Part shown: positions 1 through 8,002 of the stretch, one piece after another
How positions within the stretch are numbered: the first letter of the stretch is position 1
Layout of the letters: the number at the start of each line of letters is the position of its first letter
Source: Dehalococcoidia bacterium
Lineage (GTDB): Bacteria > Chloroflexota > Dehalococcoidia > UBA2979
DNA length: 42,243 nucleotides
Direction: 5' to 3'
Assembly (NCBI GenBank): GCA_009692705.1
Contig: SHYR01000008.1
Span: 1 to 42,243 of the forward strand
Notes under the pieces: model-generated
What the model was told of the DNA's origin: nothing
What the model saw: only the letters and a program-made list of their open reading frames with translations
The model's database searches: none
Program-made: the position numbers and the translations under genes

Positions 1-1
1 T

Positions 2-88
2 GTGCTCGACGAGCTCACCGCGTGGTGCGAGGGCGAGGGGGTGAAGCGCCTTGATGAGATCGTCGGTGTAGCCCGCCGGCGCGACTGA
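2..88 (+). CDS. pyrD: C-terminus of probable dihydroorotate dehydrogenase (partial, enters from left edge)
   Basis: Only the last 28 codons lie in the window, reading VLDELTAWCEGEGVKRLDEI and on to a TGA stop. The pattern of an amphipathic 'L..W....G...L.EI.G.A' tail is what class 1 dihydroorotate dehydrogenases (pyrimidine synthesis) show at their extreme C-terminus. The stop overlaps the start of the next ORF by one base (TGATG), so the two are probably co-transcribed. So short a fragment allows another TIM-barrel oxidoreductase. Confidence 0.5.
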   Translation: MLDELTAWCEGEGVKRLDEIVGVARRRD

Positions 89-462
89 TGCGCCTGCCCG
101 TGCGTGTCCCTCTGCCCCGCCGTCTGCCGCTCGGCTCGCTCGCGCTTGGTGTGGTCGCCTGCGCCGCCTGGTACGTGACGGCGAGCCGGCTCGCGTACCG
201 CTGGGGCGTGCAGGATGGCGCGCCGGCTGTCGGCGCGATCGTCGCCTTCGCGGTGGCGGTCACGCTCTGGCGCTGGACGCGCGGCGACCACGAGCAGGCG
301 GCGCTCGCCGCGCTGCGCTGCCCGCGCTGCGGCGAGGCGCTGGCCACGGCGCATGATCACGCGCGGCCGGGCGGGGTCGGCGTGGGCGTGCAGCGCTGGG
401 CCTGCGCCGGCTGTGGCTACGAGCACGTCGAGGCGTTGACGTGCCCGCAGTGCGCCGCGTAG
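88..462 (+). CDS. Small membrane protein with C-terminal zinc ribbon
   Basis: This 124-residue protein has two hydrophobic segments (about residues 14-34 and 46-60), then a cytosolic tail with CPRCG near residue 78, CAGCG near 106 and a final CPQC. The paired CxxC knuckles indicate a treble or tandem zinc ribbon. The ATG overlaps the preceding pyrD-like stop by one base, implying translational coupling. No specific family is recognised. It may tether a zinc ribbon to the membrane for protein or nucleic-acid contact, which is inference only. The stop codon lies inside the likely promoter of the next tRNA gene. Confidence 0.7.
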   Translation: MRLPVRVPLPRRLPLGSLALGVVACAAWYVTASRLAYRWGVQDGAPAVGAIVAFAVAVTLWRWTRGDHEQAALAALRCPRCGEALATAHDHARPGGVGVGVQRWACAGCGYEHVEALTCPQCAA

Positions 463-465
463 CGT
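436..465 (+). promoter_or_regulatory. Sigma-70-like promoter of tRNA-Pro
   Basis: TTGACG (436-441) and TAGCGT (460-465) are separated by 18 nt. The -10 box ends 10 nt before the first tRNA base. The boxes overlap the last codons and stop of the zinc-ribbon gene, so the tRNA promoter is embedded in coding sequence. Prediction from consensus match only. Confidence 0.5.
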
Positions 466-475
466 CGGACCGGTC

Positions 476-552
476 CGGGGTGTAGCTCAGCCTGGCAGAG
501 CGCTGCGTTTGGGACGCAGAGGCCCGCAGTTCGAATCTGCGCACCCCGACCA
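476..552 (+). tRNA. tRNA-Pro (anticodon TGG), CCA encoded
   Basis: The acceptor arm CGGGGTG pairs with CACCCCG, followed by discriminator A and an encoded CCA (550-552). The D arm starts TAGCTCAG. The anticodon stem CTGCG/CGCAG holds the loop TTTGGGA, giving anticodon TGG (proline). The T arm reads GCAGTTCGAATCTGC. The gene is intact. Its 3' end lies 43 nt from the stop of a gene that ends in an integrase C-terminus, which fits use of this tRNA as an attachment site for an integrative element in the past. Confidence 0.96.
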
Positions 553-595
553 CATTCTCAGGTGCAAAAGAGGGCTGCGAGCGGGCGTCGCGTAC

Positions 596-1699
596 TTACG
601 CGCCCCGGATGGCAGCGCCGAACGCCTGATCGATACGATCCGCGGTCGCCTGCCGCTGGGCGGCGAGGACGTGCACATACAGGTCGGCCGTGAGCGTGTA
701 GCTGGAGTGCCCGAGCATCTCCTGTGCGTCGCGGAGCGACCCGCCGGCTGCGAGCAGCGCGATGTAGAGATGACCGTACGCCACCAGCGAGCGCACCGCG
801 CGTGCGAAGCCGCTGTACAGCCGCTCAGGGTCGATCGTGGACTGCACCACCATCGCCACTTCGGCCAGGCCGGAGATCTTGGCCTCTCGACGCTCACGCA
901 GGCGCAGCAGCGCATCCACCTCCAGGCGGCGCGCCACCGCGTGGGAGAGGTGCGACAGCAACTCGACGTGACGGCTCCCCCAGCGCGCGCCGCACGGGGT
1001 CATGACGCAGAGCGTGGCGGCGATCGTCTGCCTGATCCCTGTCTCCGGTGCGCTGCCGTGCGGTGGCGCTGCGCCGGCCCGGTCCACGTCGAAGCACAGC
1101 ACCGGCGCCAGCACCATCGTGCCGACTCCGGCCGCGGCCAGCGCGTGCGAGAGCGGCGCCTCGCCGCCCTCGCCGAGCACGAGCGGGTGCCAGCGGTCGG
1201 AGACCAGTGCCGGGGCGCCGTGCAGGGCGCGTGCGATCGCGTCGCGCGACTCGTCGCCACGGTGGCGGGCGTAGAGCGCGAGCCGCTGCGGCAGTGCCGA
1301 GCGCTCCGGCCGGCGCAGGAGCGCGACCACCATGGCGTCCATCCGCGTGCCGGCCAGCGCCAGAGCGTCGCCGAGCGTCTTCGCGGCGTCGGAGGCGCCC
1401 AGCGCACGGTTGACGTCGCTGAGCAGCGCCGCGGCCATCGCGCCATCGAGCGCGTCGCGGCGCAGGCGCGCGTTCTCTCTCGCCATCCGCAGTTCGCGGC
1501 CGATCTCCGTCACGAGCGTCGCTGCGAGCAGGAGCACGGCGAGCCAGTGGTGCAGCGGGATCAATCCGGCGAGCGCGAGCAGCCCAGCGGCCAGCGCCGC
1601 GAGCGCGCCCAGCCGGCGCAGCTCGAAGAGCGCACGCGCGGCCTCGCGCCGCTCAACGCCGAGCGGCGCGTTGTCGCTCCGGGACGCCCTTGTTAGCAT
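596..1699 (-). pseudogene. Chimeric ORF: membrane/GAF sensor N-terminus joined to tyrosine recombinase C-terminus
   Basis: The ORF is open and in frame (about 367 aa from ATG 1699, 372 aa from ATG 1714) but looks like two genes joined. Residues ~30-70 are two membrane segments, followed by a coiled linker (ELRMARENARLRRDALDG), one GAF-like domain (~95-265) and the start of a second one (VVQSTIDPERLYSGFARAVR). At about residue 320 the sequence changes to ALLAAGGSLRDAQEMLGHSS, then TADLYVHV. These are the LGH box and catalytic-Tyr region of phage-type integrases. The kinase or output module expected after GAF is missing. I read it as a sensor gene truncated by recombination with an integrase relic at tRNA-Pro. 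The 1714 start overlaps the divergent ATG at 1713, so 1699 is preferred. Confidence 0.7.
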
Positions 1700-1712
1700 C
1701 GTCGGGGGCCAC

Positions 1713-1916
1713 ATGCTCGAACGACTTCCTCCCTACGTCCTGGTCGCCCGCATCGGGTCGGTGCTGGGCATGTCGTTCTCGCTGGCGATCGGGCTCTTGC
1801 TGCTGCTCGGCGGGCTGTTGCTGCCCGCCGCGATCGCGTTCCTGCTCTTCGTCCCCTCGTTCGCGCTGATGCTGTTCGCCGAGCGCATCGCCGCCGCCAG
1901 CCTCGATCTCGAATAG
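1713..1916 (+). CDS. Small two-helix membrane protein, unknown function
   Basis: A 67-residue protein dominated by two hydrophobic helices (about residues 15-38 and 40-58) with a short acidic end. It is divergent from the sensor/integrase chimera, and their most upstream ATGs overlap in a CATG. An extended -10-like TGTTAGCAT lies at 1691-1699, which would leave a leader of only a few bases. No family is recognised. It is shorter than the longer in-frame ORF in the track; the MLERLPPYVL start is preferred because the upstream part reads as low-complexity shadow sequence. The following 178 nt to the cyclophilin stop hold only GC-rich repeats and no clear gene. Confidence 0.5.
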   Translation: MLERLPPYVLVARIGSVLGMSFSLAIGLLLLLGGLLLPAAIAFLLFVPSFALMLFAERIAAASLDLE

Positions 1917-2094
1917 CGCCGTGTGACCGCGCGGCCCGCCGCCGCGCGGCAGGGCGCGCGCCCACTGGCGGGCTGGCATGCGGACCCCCCGCGTCTGAAT
2001 TGTCGGCGGGCATGCCCAGATTCCGCACGCCACGTCGCGAACGCGCGCCGGCAGTGGCCGCACGGGCTGAGCGCCGGCGGTGGCTGGCGCGAAG

Positions 2095-2904
2095 CTAGTT
2101 GGCCGGTTGCTCCAGGACCTCGATGCTGAGGATGCGCTCGCCGGGCGGCTGGCTCGCCTGCGTGCCGTCGCGAGGGGCGAGCGCCCGCAGCACGGTCAGC
2201 CCCTCCATCACCCGGCCGAAGACAGTGAAGTCGCCGTTGAGGAAGGGGGCGGGCCCGAGCGTGATGAAGAACTGGGAGCCGTTCACGTTTGGGCTCGACG
2301 GGTTGGACTTCGCCATCGAGATCACGCCGGCCTCGAAGTCCAGGCGGTTGCTGTCCTGCTGCACCTGGTAGCCGGGGCCGCCGAAGCCGGTGCCGGTGGG
2401 GTCGCCGCCCTGTGCGACGAAGCCCGGCACCACGCGATGAAAGGTCAGCCCGTCGTAGAAGCGCTGGCGCGTCAGGAACACGAAGTTGTTCACGAGCGTC
2501 GGCGCCTCTTTCGGCAGCAGCTCGATGCGCACCGTGCCGCGCGTGGTGTGAATCAGTGCCTGGTACTGGCGGCCGGTGTCGATGCCCATCGGAGGCGGGG
2601 CGCTGTATGAGCGCTGGATCGGCGGTTCGGGGCTGGCTGTGGCCGTGGCCGTCGCGGACACCGCCGGCGTCGGGGTGCGGTCGTCCTCGGTAGAGGTGTT
2701 ACTGGTGCCGGCCTGGATGCCGCAGAAGGCCGCGCCCAGGCTCCCTAGCATCACGGCGATGCCGATGATGTAGAACAGGCGCTCGTTGTGCTGGAACCAC
2801 CCCATCACGCCCTGGGGTCGCACGCGCCCCACCGGCTCGTACACGGGGCGCGTGCGGCGAGCGTTCTGGCGCGCCTGGCGGCGTTGCTGCTTGCGTTGGC
2901 TCAT
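2095..2904 (-). CDS. Membrane-anchored cyclophilin-type peptidyl-prolyl cis-trans isomerase
   Basis: This 269-residue protein catalyses proline isomerisation, probably on the outer face of the membrane. A basic N-terminus (residues 1-40) precedes one membrane helix (~43-63). A Thr/Pro/Ala-rich linker (~70-100) follows, and a cyclophilin domain runs from ~110 to the end. Active-site blocks are visible: FHRVVPGFVAQGGDPTGTG, NGSQFFIT and FGRVMEG. The ATG at 2904 has a good ribosome site (GAGGGGG, about 5 nt upstream). It lies just downstream of tRNA-Arg on the same strand. The topology suggests an extracytoplasmic foldase. Confidence 0.93.
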   Translation of the reverse strand: MSQRKQQRRQARQNARRTRPVYEPVGRVRPQGVMGWFQHNERLFYIIGIAVMLGSLGAAFCGIQAGTSNTSTEDDRTPTPAVSATATATASPEPPIQRSYSAPPPMGIDTGRQYQALIHTTRGTVRIELLPKEAPTLVNNFVFLTRQRFYDGLTFHRVVPGFVAQGGDPTGTGFGGPGYQVQQDSNRLDFEAGVISMAKSNPSSPNVNGSQFFITLGPAPFLNGDFTVFGRVMEGLTVLRALAPRDGTQASQPPGERILSIEVLEQPAN

Positions 2905-3000
2905 CGATCCCCCTCGCCGGGCATCGCGACGGACTGTGGGTAGCGGGCGACCGCGGCCCGCCGCGCGCAGACGCGCTGCCGAAGCCTCGGAGCAAGCGGC

Positions 3001-3076
3001 TGGTACCCTCGGCAGGATTTGAACCTGCGACCCCTGGCTCCGGAGGCCAGTGCTCTATCCGCTGAGCTACGAGGGC
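3001..3076 (-). tRNA. tRNA-Arg (anticodon CCG), CCA encoded
   Basis: Read on the minus strand: acceptor GCCCTCG pairs with CGAGGGT (one G-U pair), the D arm is TAGCTCAGCGGATAGAGCA, and the anticodon stem CTGGC/GCCAG holds loop CTCCGGA, giving anticodon CCG (arginine). The T arm is GCAGGTTCAAATCCTGC, followed by discriminator A and encoded CCA (3001-3003 on the plus strand as tgg). All arms are intact. Confidence 0.96.
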
Positions 3077-3084
3077 GCATCGCC

Positions 3085-3114
3085 AGTGTAGGAAGCACTG
3101 AAAGCGAGGCGCAA
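3085..3114 (-). promoter_or_regulatory. Sigma-70-like promoter of tRNA-Arg
   Basis: On the minus strand TTGCGC (-35) and TACACT (-10) are separated by 18 nt. The -10 box ends 8 nt before the first tRNA base, the expected spacing for a tRNA promoter. Consensus-based prediction. Confidence 0.55.
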
Positions 3115-3129
3115 CGGCCCCCCGGCGCC

Positions 3130-3285
3130 TCAGTCGTGGCCGCGGCGGCGGTACTGGATCGCCTCGGCCAGGTGGACGATCTCGATCCGGTCGGAGCCCG
3201 CGAGGTCGGCGACTGTGCGCGCCACCTTCAGCACGCGATGAAACGCGCGCGCGGAGAGCCCCAGCTGCTCCATCGCCGTGCTCAC
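3130..3285 (-). CDS. Isolated YifB/ComM (Mg-chelatase-like) C-terminal domain mini-gene
   Basis: The 51-codon frame reads [20 protein letters not shown] and ends [14 protein letters not shown]. This is the helical C-terminal tail of the YifB/ComM AAA+ family (Mg_chelatase_C), which normally follows ~450 residues of ATPase; no ATPase part is present. A GTG at 3285 overlaps the relA stop in a GTGA, an arrangement that would couple its translation to RelA. ATG at 3273 is an alternative start. It may be a remnant of a deleted comM whose front was replaced by relA, or a retained small helical protein. The track's 487-aa ORF here is mostly relA shadow. Confidence 0.6.
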   Translation of the reverse strand: MSTAMEQLGLSARAFHRVLKVARTVADLAGSDRIEIVHLAEAIQYRRRGHD

Positions 3286-5441
3286 ACGTCGGCGCGGAAG
3301 GCGGAGATCACGCCGCGGATGCCCTCGAGGCGGCCGACCAGGCGCGCGAACTGCGGGCCCCCATCGGTTTCGAGCGTGATGTGCACGGTGGTTGTGCGGT
3401 CGTCGTGCTCCTCGGTGCGGACGCCCACCATGTTCACGCGCTCCTCGGCCACCAGCGTGCTGATGTCGCGCAGCAGGCCCACGCGGTCCCACGCCTCCAC
3501 GCGCACCGAGGCGGCGTACAGGTCGCCGACGGGGCCCCAGTCGCACTCCACGAGGCGCTCGGCCTCGGCGTGCGTCGCGTTGCGGCAGTTGAGGCGGTGC
3601 ACGGTGACACCGCGGGCGCGCGTGATGTAGCCGATGATGCCGTCGCCCGGCAGCGGGTTGCAGCACCGGGCGACCAGCACGTGCAGCCCGGCGGTGCCGA
3701 GCACGCGCACCCCGGTCGCGCCGCGCACCGGCACGTACGAGGGCAGCGCCACCACCGATGGCCGCGGCGCGGGCGCGCGCTCCGCCAGGCGGTTGCTGAG
3801 GTGCTGGAGCGAGACGTCGCCGTCCCCGATCGCGGCCAGCAGGTCGTCGACGGACTCGTAACCGAGCTGCTTCGGCAGGTCGTCGGGCATCGCCTCCACG
3901 CCCAGGCGCTTGCGCTCGCGCTCGAACAGCTCGTGGCCGCGCGCGATGTTCTCGTCGCGCTGCTGGCGGCGGAACCACTGCCGCACCTTCTGCCGCGAGT
4001 GGCTGGAGCCGAGGTAGCCCAGCGCCGGGATCAGCCAGTCGCGCGAGGGCCCGCGCTCGCCGCGGCCGCGCGTGATCTCGATCACGTCCCCGTTCTGGAG
4101 CTTGGTCGTGAGCGACACGAGGCGGCCGTTCACCTTGGCGCCCGAGCAGTGGTGCCCGAGGTCGGTATGGACGCGATAGGCGAAGTCGATCGGCGTGCAG
4201 CCGGCCGGCAGCACGATCACCTCGCCGCGCGGTGTGTAGACGAAGAGCTGGTCGCGGAAGACGTCGGTCTTGACCGACTCCAGGAAGTCGTCGGTGCCCG
4301 ACGACTCCTGCTGCCACTCGACGAGGTGGCGCAGCCACGCCATGCGCTCCTCGTACTGCTGGTCGCGCTTGCGCGGCTCCTCCTTGTACTGCCAGTGCGC
4401 GGCGACGCCGTACTCCGCGACCTCGTGCATCTCGCGCGTGCGGATCTGCACCTCGAAGGCATGCGTGCCGGGGCCGAGCACGCTGGTGTGCAGCGAGCGG
4501 TACAGCGACTCCTTGGGGTTCGCGATGTAGTCGTCGAAGCTGCCGGGGATGGGGGGCCACGTCTGGTGCACGACGCCGAGCGCGCGGTAGCATTCCTCCA
4601 CGGTGTTGGTGAGCACGCGCAGCGCCAGCAGGTCGTAGATCTGGTCGAGCGACTTCCCCTCGTCCTGGTAGCGCTTGATCTTCTCGTAGGTGGAATAGAG
4701 GTGCTTGACGCGCCCCGTGACCTCGGCGCCCTCCAGCCCCGCCTCGGCCAGCGCCGTGCGCAGCAGCCCCTCGACGCGCCGCACGAAGCGCTCGCGCTCC
4801 CCGCGCCGCGATGCCATCAGCTCCGCCACGCGCCGGTAGTCATCCGGCTGCAGGTAGCGGAAGGCGAGGTCCTCCAGCTCCCACTTGAACTGCCAGATGC
4901 CGAGGCGCGCGGCGAGCGGGGCGTAGATGTCCATCGTCTCGCGGGCCAGCGCGATCTGGCGGTCGGGGGGCAGGAACTCCAGCGTGCGCATGTTGTGCAG
5001 GCGGTCGGCGATCTTGACGATCACCACGCGCACGTCCTCTGCCATCGCCACGAACATCTTGCGGATCGTCTCGGCGTCGGCGGCGGTGGGGTCCTTGGCG
5101 CTGATCTTGTCGATTTTGGTCGCACCCTCGACTAGTGCTGCCACCTCCGGGCCGAAGCGCTGGCGCAGCTCGGTGGCCGGGATCGCGCAGTCCTCGATCA
5201 CGTCGTGCAGCAGCGCCGCCGCGATGGTCTGCGCGTCCATGCGCAGCTCCGCGACGAGCGTGGTGACGGCGACGGGGTGGGTGATATAGGGCTCGCCGGA
5301 GAGGCGCTTCTGCCCGCGATGGCTGCGCTCGGCGAACTCGTAGGCGGCGCGAACCGCGCTCACGCGCTCGGGCGGCAGATAGGACTCGAGCGCCGCGAAG
5401 AGCTCTGGCACGCCGGCCGGGGCACGATCAGAGACGACCAT
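3282..5441 (-). CDS. relA: Bifunctional (p)ppGpp synthetase/hydrolase RelA/SpoT (Rsh)
   Basis: A full-length 719-residue Rsh enzyme that makes and degrades the stringent-response alarmone. The hydrolase domain is intact, with HRGQKR (~41), THP (~55), HDVIED (79-84) and [12 protein letters not shown]. The synthetase domain has [36 protein letters not shown] and [24 protein letters not shown] ([17 protein letters not shown]), the paired-Cys region [17 protein letters not shown] and a C-terminal ACT domain follow. Conserved HD residues indicate active hydrolysis. An extended -10-like TGTTAGGCT lies 9 nt before the ATG, so the mRNA may be leaderless. Divergent from hisS. Confidence 0.96.
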   Translation of the reverse strand: MVVSDRAPAGVPELFAALESYLPPERVSAVRAAYEFAERSHRGQKRLSGEPYITHPVAVTTLVAELRMDAQTIAAALLHDVIEDCAIPATELRQRFGPEVAALVEGATKIDKISAKDPTAADAETIRKMFVAMAEDVRVVIVKIADRLHNMRTLEFLPPDRQIALARETMDIYAPLAARLGIWQFKWELEDLAFRYLQPDDYRRVAELMASRRGERERFVRRVEGLLRTALAEAGLEGAEVTGRVKHLYSTYEKIKRYQDEGKSLDQIYDLLALRVLTNTVEECYRALGVVHQTWPPIPGSFDDYIANPKESLYRSLHTSVLGPGTHAFEVQIRTREMHEVAEYGVAAHWQYKEEPRKRDQQYEERMAWLRHLVEWQQESSGTDDFLESVKTDVFRDQLFVYTPRGEVIVLPAGCTPIDFAYRVHTDLGHHCSGAKVNGRLVSLTTKLQNGDVIEITRGRGERGPSRDWLIPALGYLGSSHSRQKVRQWFRRQQRDENIARGHELFERERKRLGVEAMPDDLPKQLGYESVDDLLAAIGDGDVSLQHLSNRLAERAPAPRPSVVALPSYVPVRGATGVRVLGTAGLHVLVARCCNPLPGDGIIGYITRARGVTVHRLNCRNATHAEAERLVECDWGPVGDLYAASVRVEAWDRVGLLRDISTLVAEERVNMVGVRTEEHDDRTTTVHITLETDGGPQFARLVGRLEGIRGVISAFRADV

Positions 5442-5450
5442 CCTCGGATG

Positions 5451-5459
5451 AGCCTAACA
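5451..5459 (-). promoter_or_regulatory. Candidate extended -10 element of relA (leaderless)
   Basis: On the minus strand TGT-TAGGCT ends 9 nt upstream of the relA ATG (5441). Transcription would start at or within a few bases of the start codon. No convincing -35 box is seen. Supported mainly by recurrence of the same arrangement at other genes in this window. Confidence 0.35.
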
Positions 5460-5536
5460 CGGGCGTCGCCGGGCCGTCTGGAAGCCGCCGCGCCCCCTGC
5501 CAGCCACCGCCCCCCTCGCTCCCGCCATCGATGCCC

Positions 5537-5565
5537 TTCCGCAGCCTCGGAGCCGCCCGTAGAGT
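5537..5565 (+). promoter_or_regulatory. Candidate hisS promoter (leaderless)
   Basis: TTCCGC (5537-5542) and TAGAGT (5560-5565) are 17 nt apart. The -10 box ends 6 nt before the hisS ATG, so transcription would start at the ATG itself. No Shine-Dalgarno sequence fits in that space. The -35 match is weak. Confidence 0.4.
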
Positions 5566-5571
5566 GGCCCC

Positions 5572-6861
5572 ATGGCTGACCTGCGCGCCCCGCGAGGCAT
5601 GAACGACCTGCTGCCGGAGGACGCGCCGCTCTGGCGCCACGTGCGTGACACTGCCGAACGCGTGGCCGCGCTCTTCGACTACCGCCCGCTCGCCACTCCG
5701 ATCGTCGAGGATGCCGCGGTCTTCGAGCGTAGCGCCGGCCAGGAGAGCGACATCGTCGCGAAGGAGATGTACCGCTTCGAGGACCGCGGCGGTGGCACGC
5801 TCGCGCTGCGGCCCGAGGGTACGGCGGCGGTCTGCCGCGCCTACCTCGAGCACGGCATGGCGAGCCGCCCGCAGCCGGTGCGGCTGTACTACCTCGGCCC
5901 GATGTTCCGCTACGACCGTCCGCAGGCCGGGCGCTACCGCCAGCTCTGGCAGTTCGGCGTGGAGTGCATCGGCGACCCCTCGCCCGCCGCCGACGTCGAG
6001 GTGATCGAGCTGCAGCAGACGCTCTACGAGCAGCTGGGCCTCGCGCCGCTAGGCCTCGGCAGGCTGGGCGGGCTGACACTGCGCATCAACTCCATCGGCA
6101 CCGCCGAGACGCGCCACCGCTACGTCGAGCTGCTGCGCGAGCACTTCCGCCCGCACCTCGCCACGCTCTCCGCCGACTCGCAGCGGCGCTTCGAGGCCAA
6201 CCCGCTGCGCATCCTCGACTCCAAGGAGGACGCGCGCCACACCGCCGTGCTCGACGCGCCGAGCATCCTCGACCACCTCGACGCCGAGGACGCGGCGCAC
6301 TTCGCGCAGGTGCGTGCGCTGCTCGACGCGCTGGGCATCGCCTACGCCGTGGACCCGCGCATCGTGCGCGGCCTCGACTACTACGCGCGCACGGTGTGGG
6401 AGTTCGAGCCGCCGGGCGCGGGCGGCCAATCCACCGTCGGCGCGGGCGGGCGCTACGACGGGCTGATGGAGCTGCTCGGCGGCCCGCACACGCCCGGCAC
6501 CGGTTTCGCCACCGGCATCGAGCGCATCGTGCTCAACCTGCGCGAGCGCGGCCTCGAGCGCGCGCCCGCCGCGCCCGACGTGGTGACGGTGCCGCTGGGC
6601 GAGGCGGGGGCGCTGGCGGCGGCGCGGCTGGCGCGCACGCTGCGCTCGGCGGGGCTGGTGGTGCGCGCGGGCACGCCGGGGCGCTCGCTGCGCGCGGCGC
6701 TGCGCGGCGCAGACGCCGTGGACGCGCGCTACGCCGTGATCGTCGGCAACGAGGAGGCGGCGGCGGGCACCGCGGTGGTCAAGACGCTGCGCGCCGGCGG
6801 CGAGCAGCGCACGCTCCCCGCCGACGAGGTCGCGGCGGCGATCAGGCGTGGGGACTGGTAG
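5572..6861 (+). CDS. hisS: Histidyl-tRNA synthetase
   Basis: This 429-residue class II synthetase charges tRNA-His. It opens with LRAPRGMNDLLPEDA, the usual start of HisRS. Motif 2 is YYLGPMFRYDRPQAGRYRQ (~106-124), followed by WQFGVECIG. The histidine-specific loop RGLDYYARTVWEF and motif 3 (TGFATGIERI) are present, and the C-terminal anticodon-binding domain runs from ~325 (VVTVPLGEAGALAAARLAR). Length and motif order match the family. It is divergent from relA. Confidence 0.96.
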   Translation: MADLRAPRGMNDLLPEDAPLWRHVRDTAERVAALFDYRPLATPIVEDAAVFERSAGQESDIVAKEMYRFEDRGGGTLALRPEGTAAVCRAYLEHGMASRPQPVRLYYLGPMFRYDRPQAGRYRQLWQFGVECIGDPSPAADVEVIELQQTLYEQLGLAPLGLGRLGGLTLRINSIGTAETRHRYVELLREHFRPHLATLSADSQRRFEANPLRILDSKEDARHTAVLDAPSILDHLDAEDAAHFAQVRALLDALGIAYAVDPRIVRGLDYYARTVWEFEPPGAGGQSTVGAGGRYDGLMELLGGPHTPGTGFATGIERIVLNLRERGLERAPAAPDVVTVPLGEAGALAAARLARTLRSAGLVVRAGTPGRSLRAALRGADAVDARYAVIVGNEEAAAGTAVVKTLRAGGEQRTLPADEVAAAIRRGDW

Positions 6862-6870
6862 TGCCATGCG

Positions 6871-7038
6871 GTGGGTGCCGGATTCGTGGCGTTGGCAGCC
6901 GTCGCCTTCACTGTCGGGGCGTTACAGGGCGGCCGTGGCGATGGCGCGAGTCGTTGCCTCTGGATGGGCGCCGCGTTATCAGTGCTGATTGCGGTGGTGA
7001 CCGGAGCACTTTGGCCACTGAGCGAATCGGGCTTTTAG
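6871..7038 (+). CDS. Possible small membrane ORF or remnant downstream of hisS
   Basis: A 55-codon frame from GTG 6871 (VGAGFVALAAVAFTVGAL... ending LWPLSESGF, TAG) contains two hydrophobic stretches with intervening GGRGDGASR. It is too short for the track. Hydrophobic patterning is better here than in the other frames, but there is no clear ribosome site and no family match. It lies in the lower-GC interval between hisS and prfA, in the same frame as the broken gene that follows. It could be a fragment of a degraded gene. Confidence 0.25.
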   Translation: MGAGFVALAAVAFTVGALQGGRGDGASRCLWMGAALSVLIAVVTGALWPLSESGF

Positions 7039-7122
7039 CAGCGCATCCCGGTTGCGGTACGGCTCCCAATCTATCGTCGGAGAGTACGTGGCAACGACCC
7101 GCCTGCGTCCGTTGCCGCGCCA

Positions 7123-7933
7123 GTGGTGCATGACCAGGAAGAGCTCATTAGGACCGCCAAGGCATGGTTCCTGCCCACCTACGAACTGGCGTACGAATCC
7201 CTTTACGAAATCTACAAGAGGTTGCCCAAAGGCGGGGAATTGCCGCAACTTATCGCGATCCTCCTAAACAGGGCGGTCATTGAGCCAGCTGCCAGTGCGC
7301 AGACCGCGGTACAAAACCGGCTGAATGGCAGAGAGCAACGGACTCTCGACGTGCTCTGCGGTGACTTGATGAAAAGTATCAATGGCTCCTTGCGTGGAAC
7401 CTTTCTCTCGGCAGGCTCGCGGGCGTGCCCTTCGCCAGCACCGCGAAGTTCACAGAGTGGGCGACCGCGGACGAGAAGTTTCGTGACAGGCTGCGTGATT
7501 TGGTTGCCGGATCGTCGGTACCGGCGCTAGGCGACGCTGTTCGATGGGTCGGTTGGGGTGACGGGGTGCGGCGCGATCTCGCCAGCTACGACACCGAAGA
7601 TGTCAAACCATCGCCGGCAACCGGCACGGACGCGTCGGATCAGCGCGGGTCGCTGATCGTGGAGTCTGATGGCGTGCTGTGGCGACACACCGGCAACTAC
7701 GACTACGCTGGCAAACCAAGAGTCGAGGCAGAGTGTCCTCAGCACCGAGTGCCCTTGCTGACAGCGACTGGATATCTGCTGGTGGGCCACCGATCCCAGG
7801 GTTGCATCCAGGACTACTCTTCTGCCCGGACGGGCCGGACGGCGGGCACACTCTGACGTTTGCGCATTCCAACGGCGTGTGGGAAGCGAAGCCGCAGGCT
7901 GTGGCGCTGATGAGCGCGAAGCTCCGAGACTAA
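7123..7933 (+). pseudogene. Frameshifted hypothetical gene with C-terminal zinc-binding motif
   Basis: Three overlapping frames form one apparent protein of roughly 270 aa. Frame A (GTG 7123) gives HDQEELIRTAKAWFLPTYEL... to about NGSLRGTFLS (~7410). Frame B continues AGVPFASTAKFTEWATADEK... through ECPQHRVPLLTATGYLLVGH (~7800). Frame C finishes GLLFCPDGPDGGHTLTFAHS to the stop at 7933. CPxH followed by CP suggests a short zinc site. The codons are visibly less GC-rich than the neighbours, which suggests acquired DNA. Two frameshifts make it a pseudogene unless they are sequencing errors. No family is recognised. Confidence 0.5.
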
Positions 7934-7987
7934 GGAACGTCGAGTTCATGATCGACGTCGATCTCCGTCTGTCCCAACCCGTTCCAC

Positions 7988-7996
7988 TGCTATCCT
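7988..7996 (+). promoter_or_regulatory. Candidate extended -10 element of prfA (leaderless)
   Basis: TGC-TATCCT ends 6 nt before the prfA ATG (8003), placing the expected transcription start on the start codon. No Shine-Dalgarno or good -35 box is visible. Confidence 0.4.
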
Positions 7997-8002
7997 GATC
8001 GC

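Noticed and set aside
1917-2094. Possible RNA gene or terminator in the GC-rich gap before the cyclophilin
   Set aside because: GGCATGC/GCATGCC can pair over a long loop but no compact hairpin with a T tract is seen, and no known RNA motif is recognised.
3381-5135. 584-aa plus-strand ORF opposite relA
   Set aside because: Low-complexity Ala/Val/Arg/His composition mirroring the relA codons; no start context and no recognisable domain.
5964-7133. 389-aa plus-strand ORF overlapping hisS
   Set aside because: A +1 shadow of hisS made mostly of Arg and Ala; the hisS frame carries all class II synthetase motifs.
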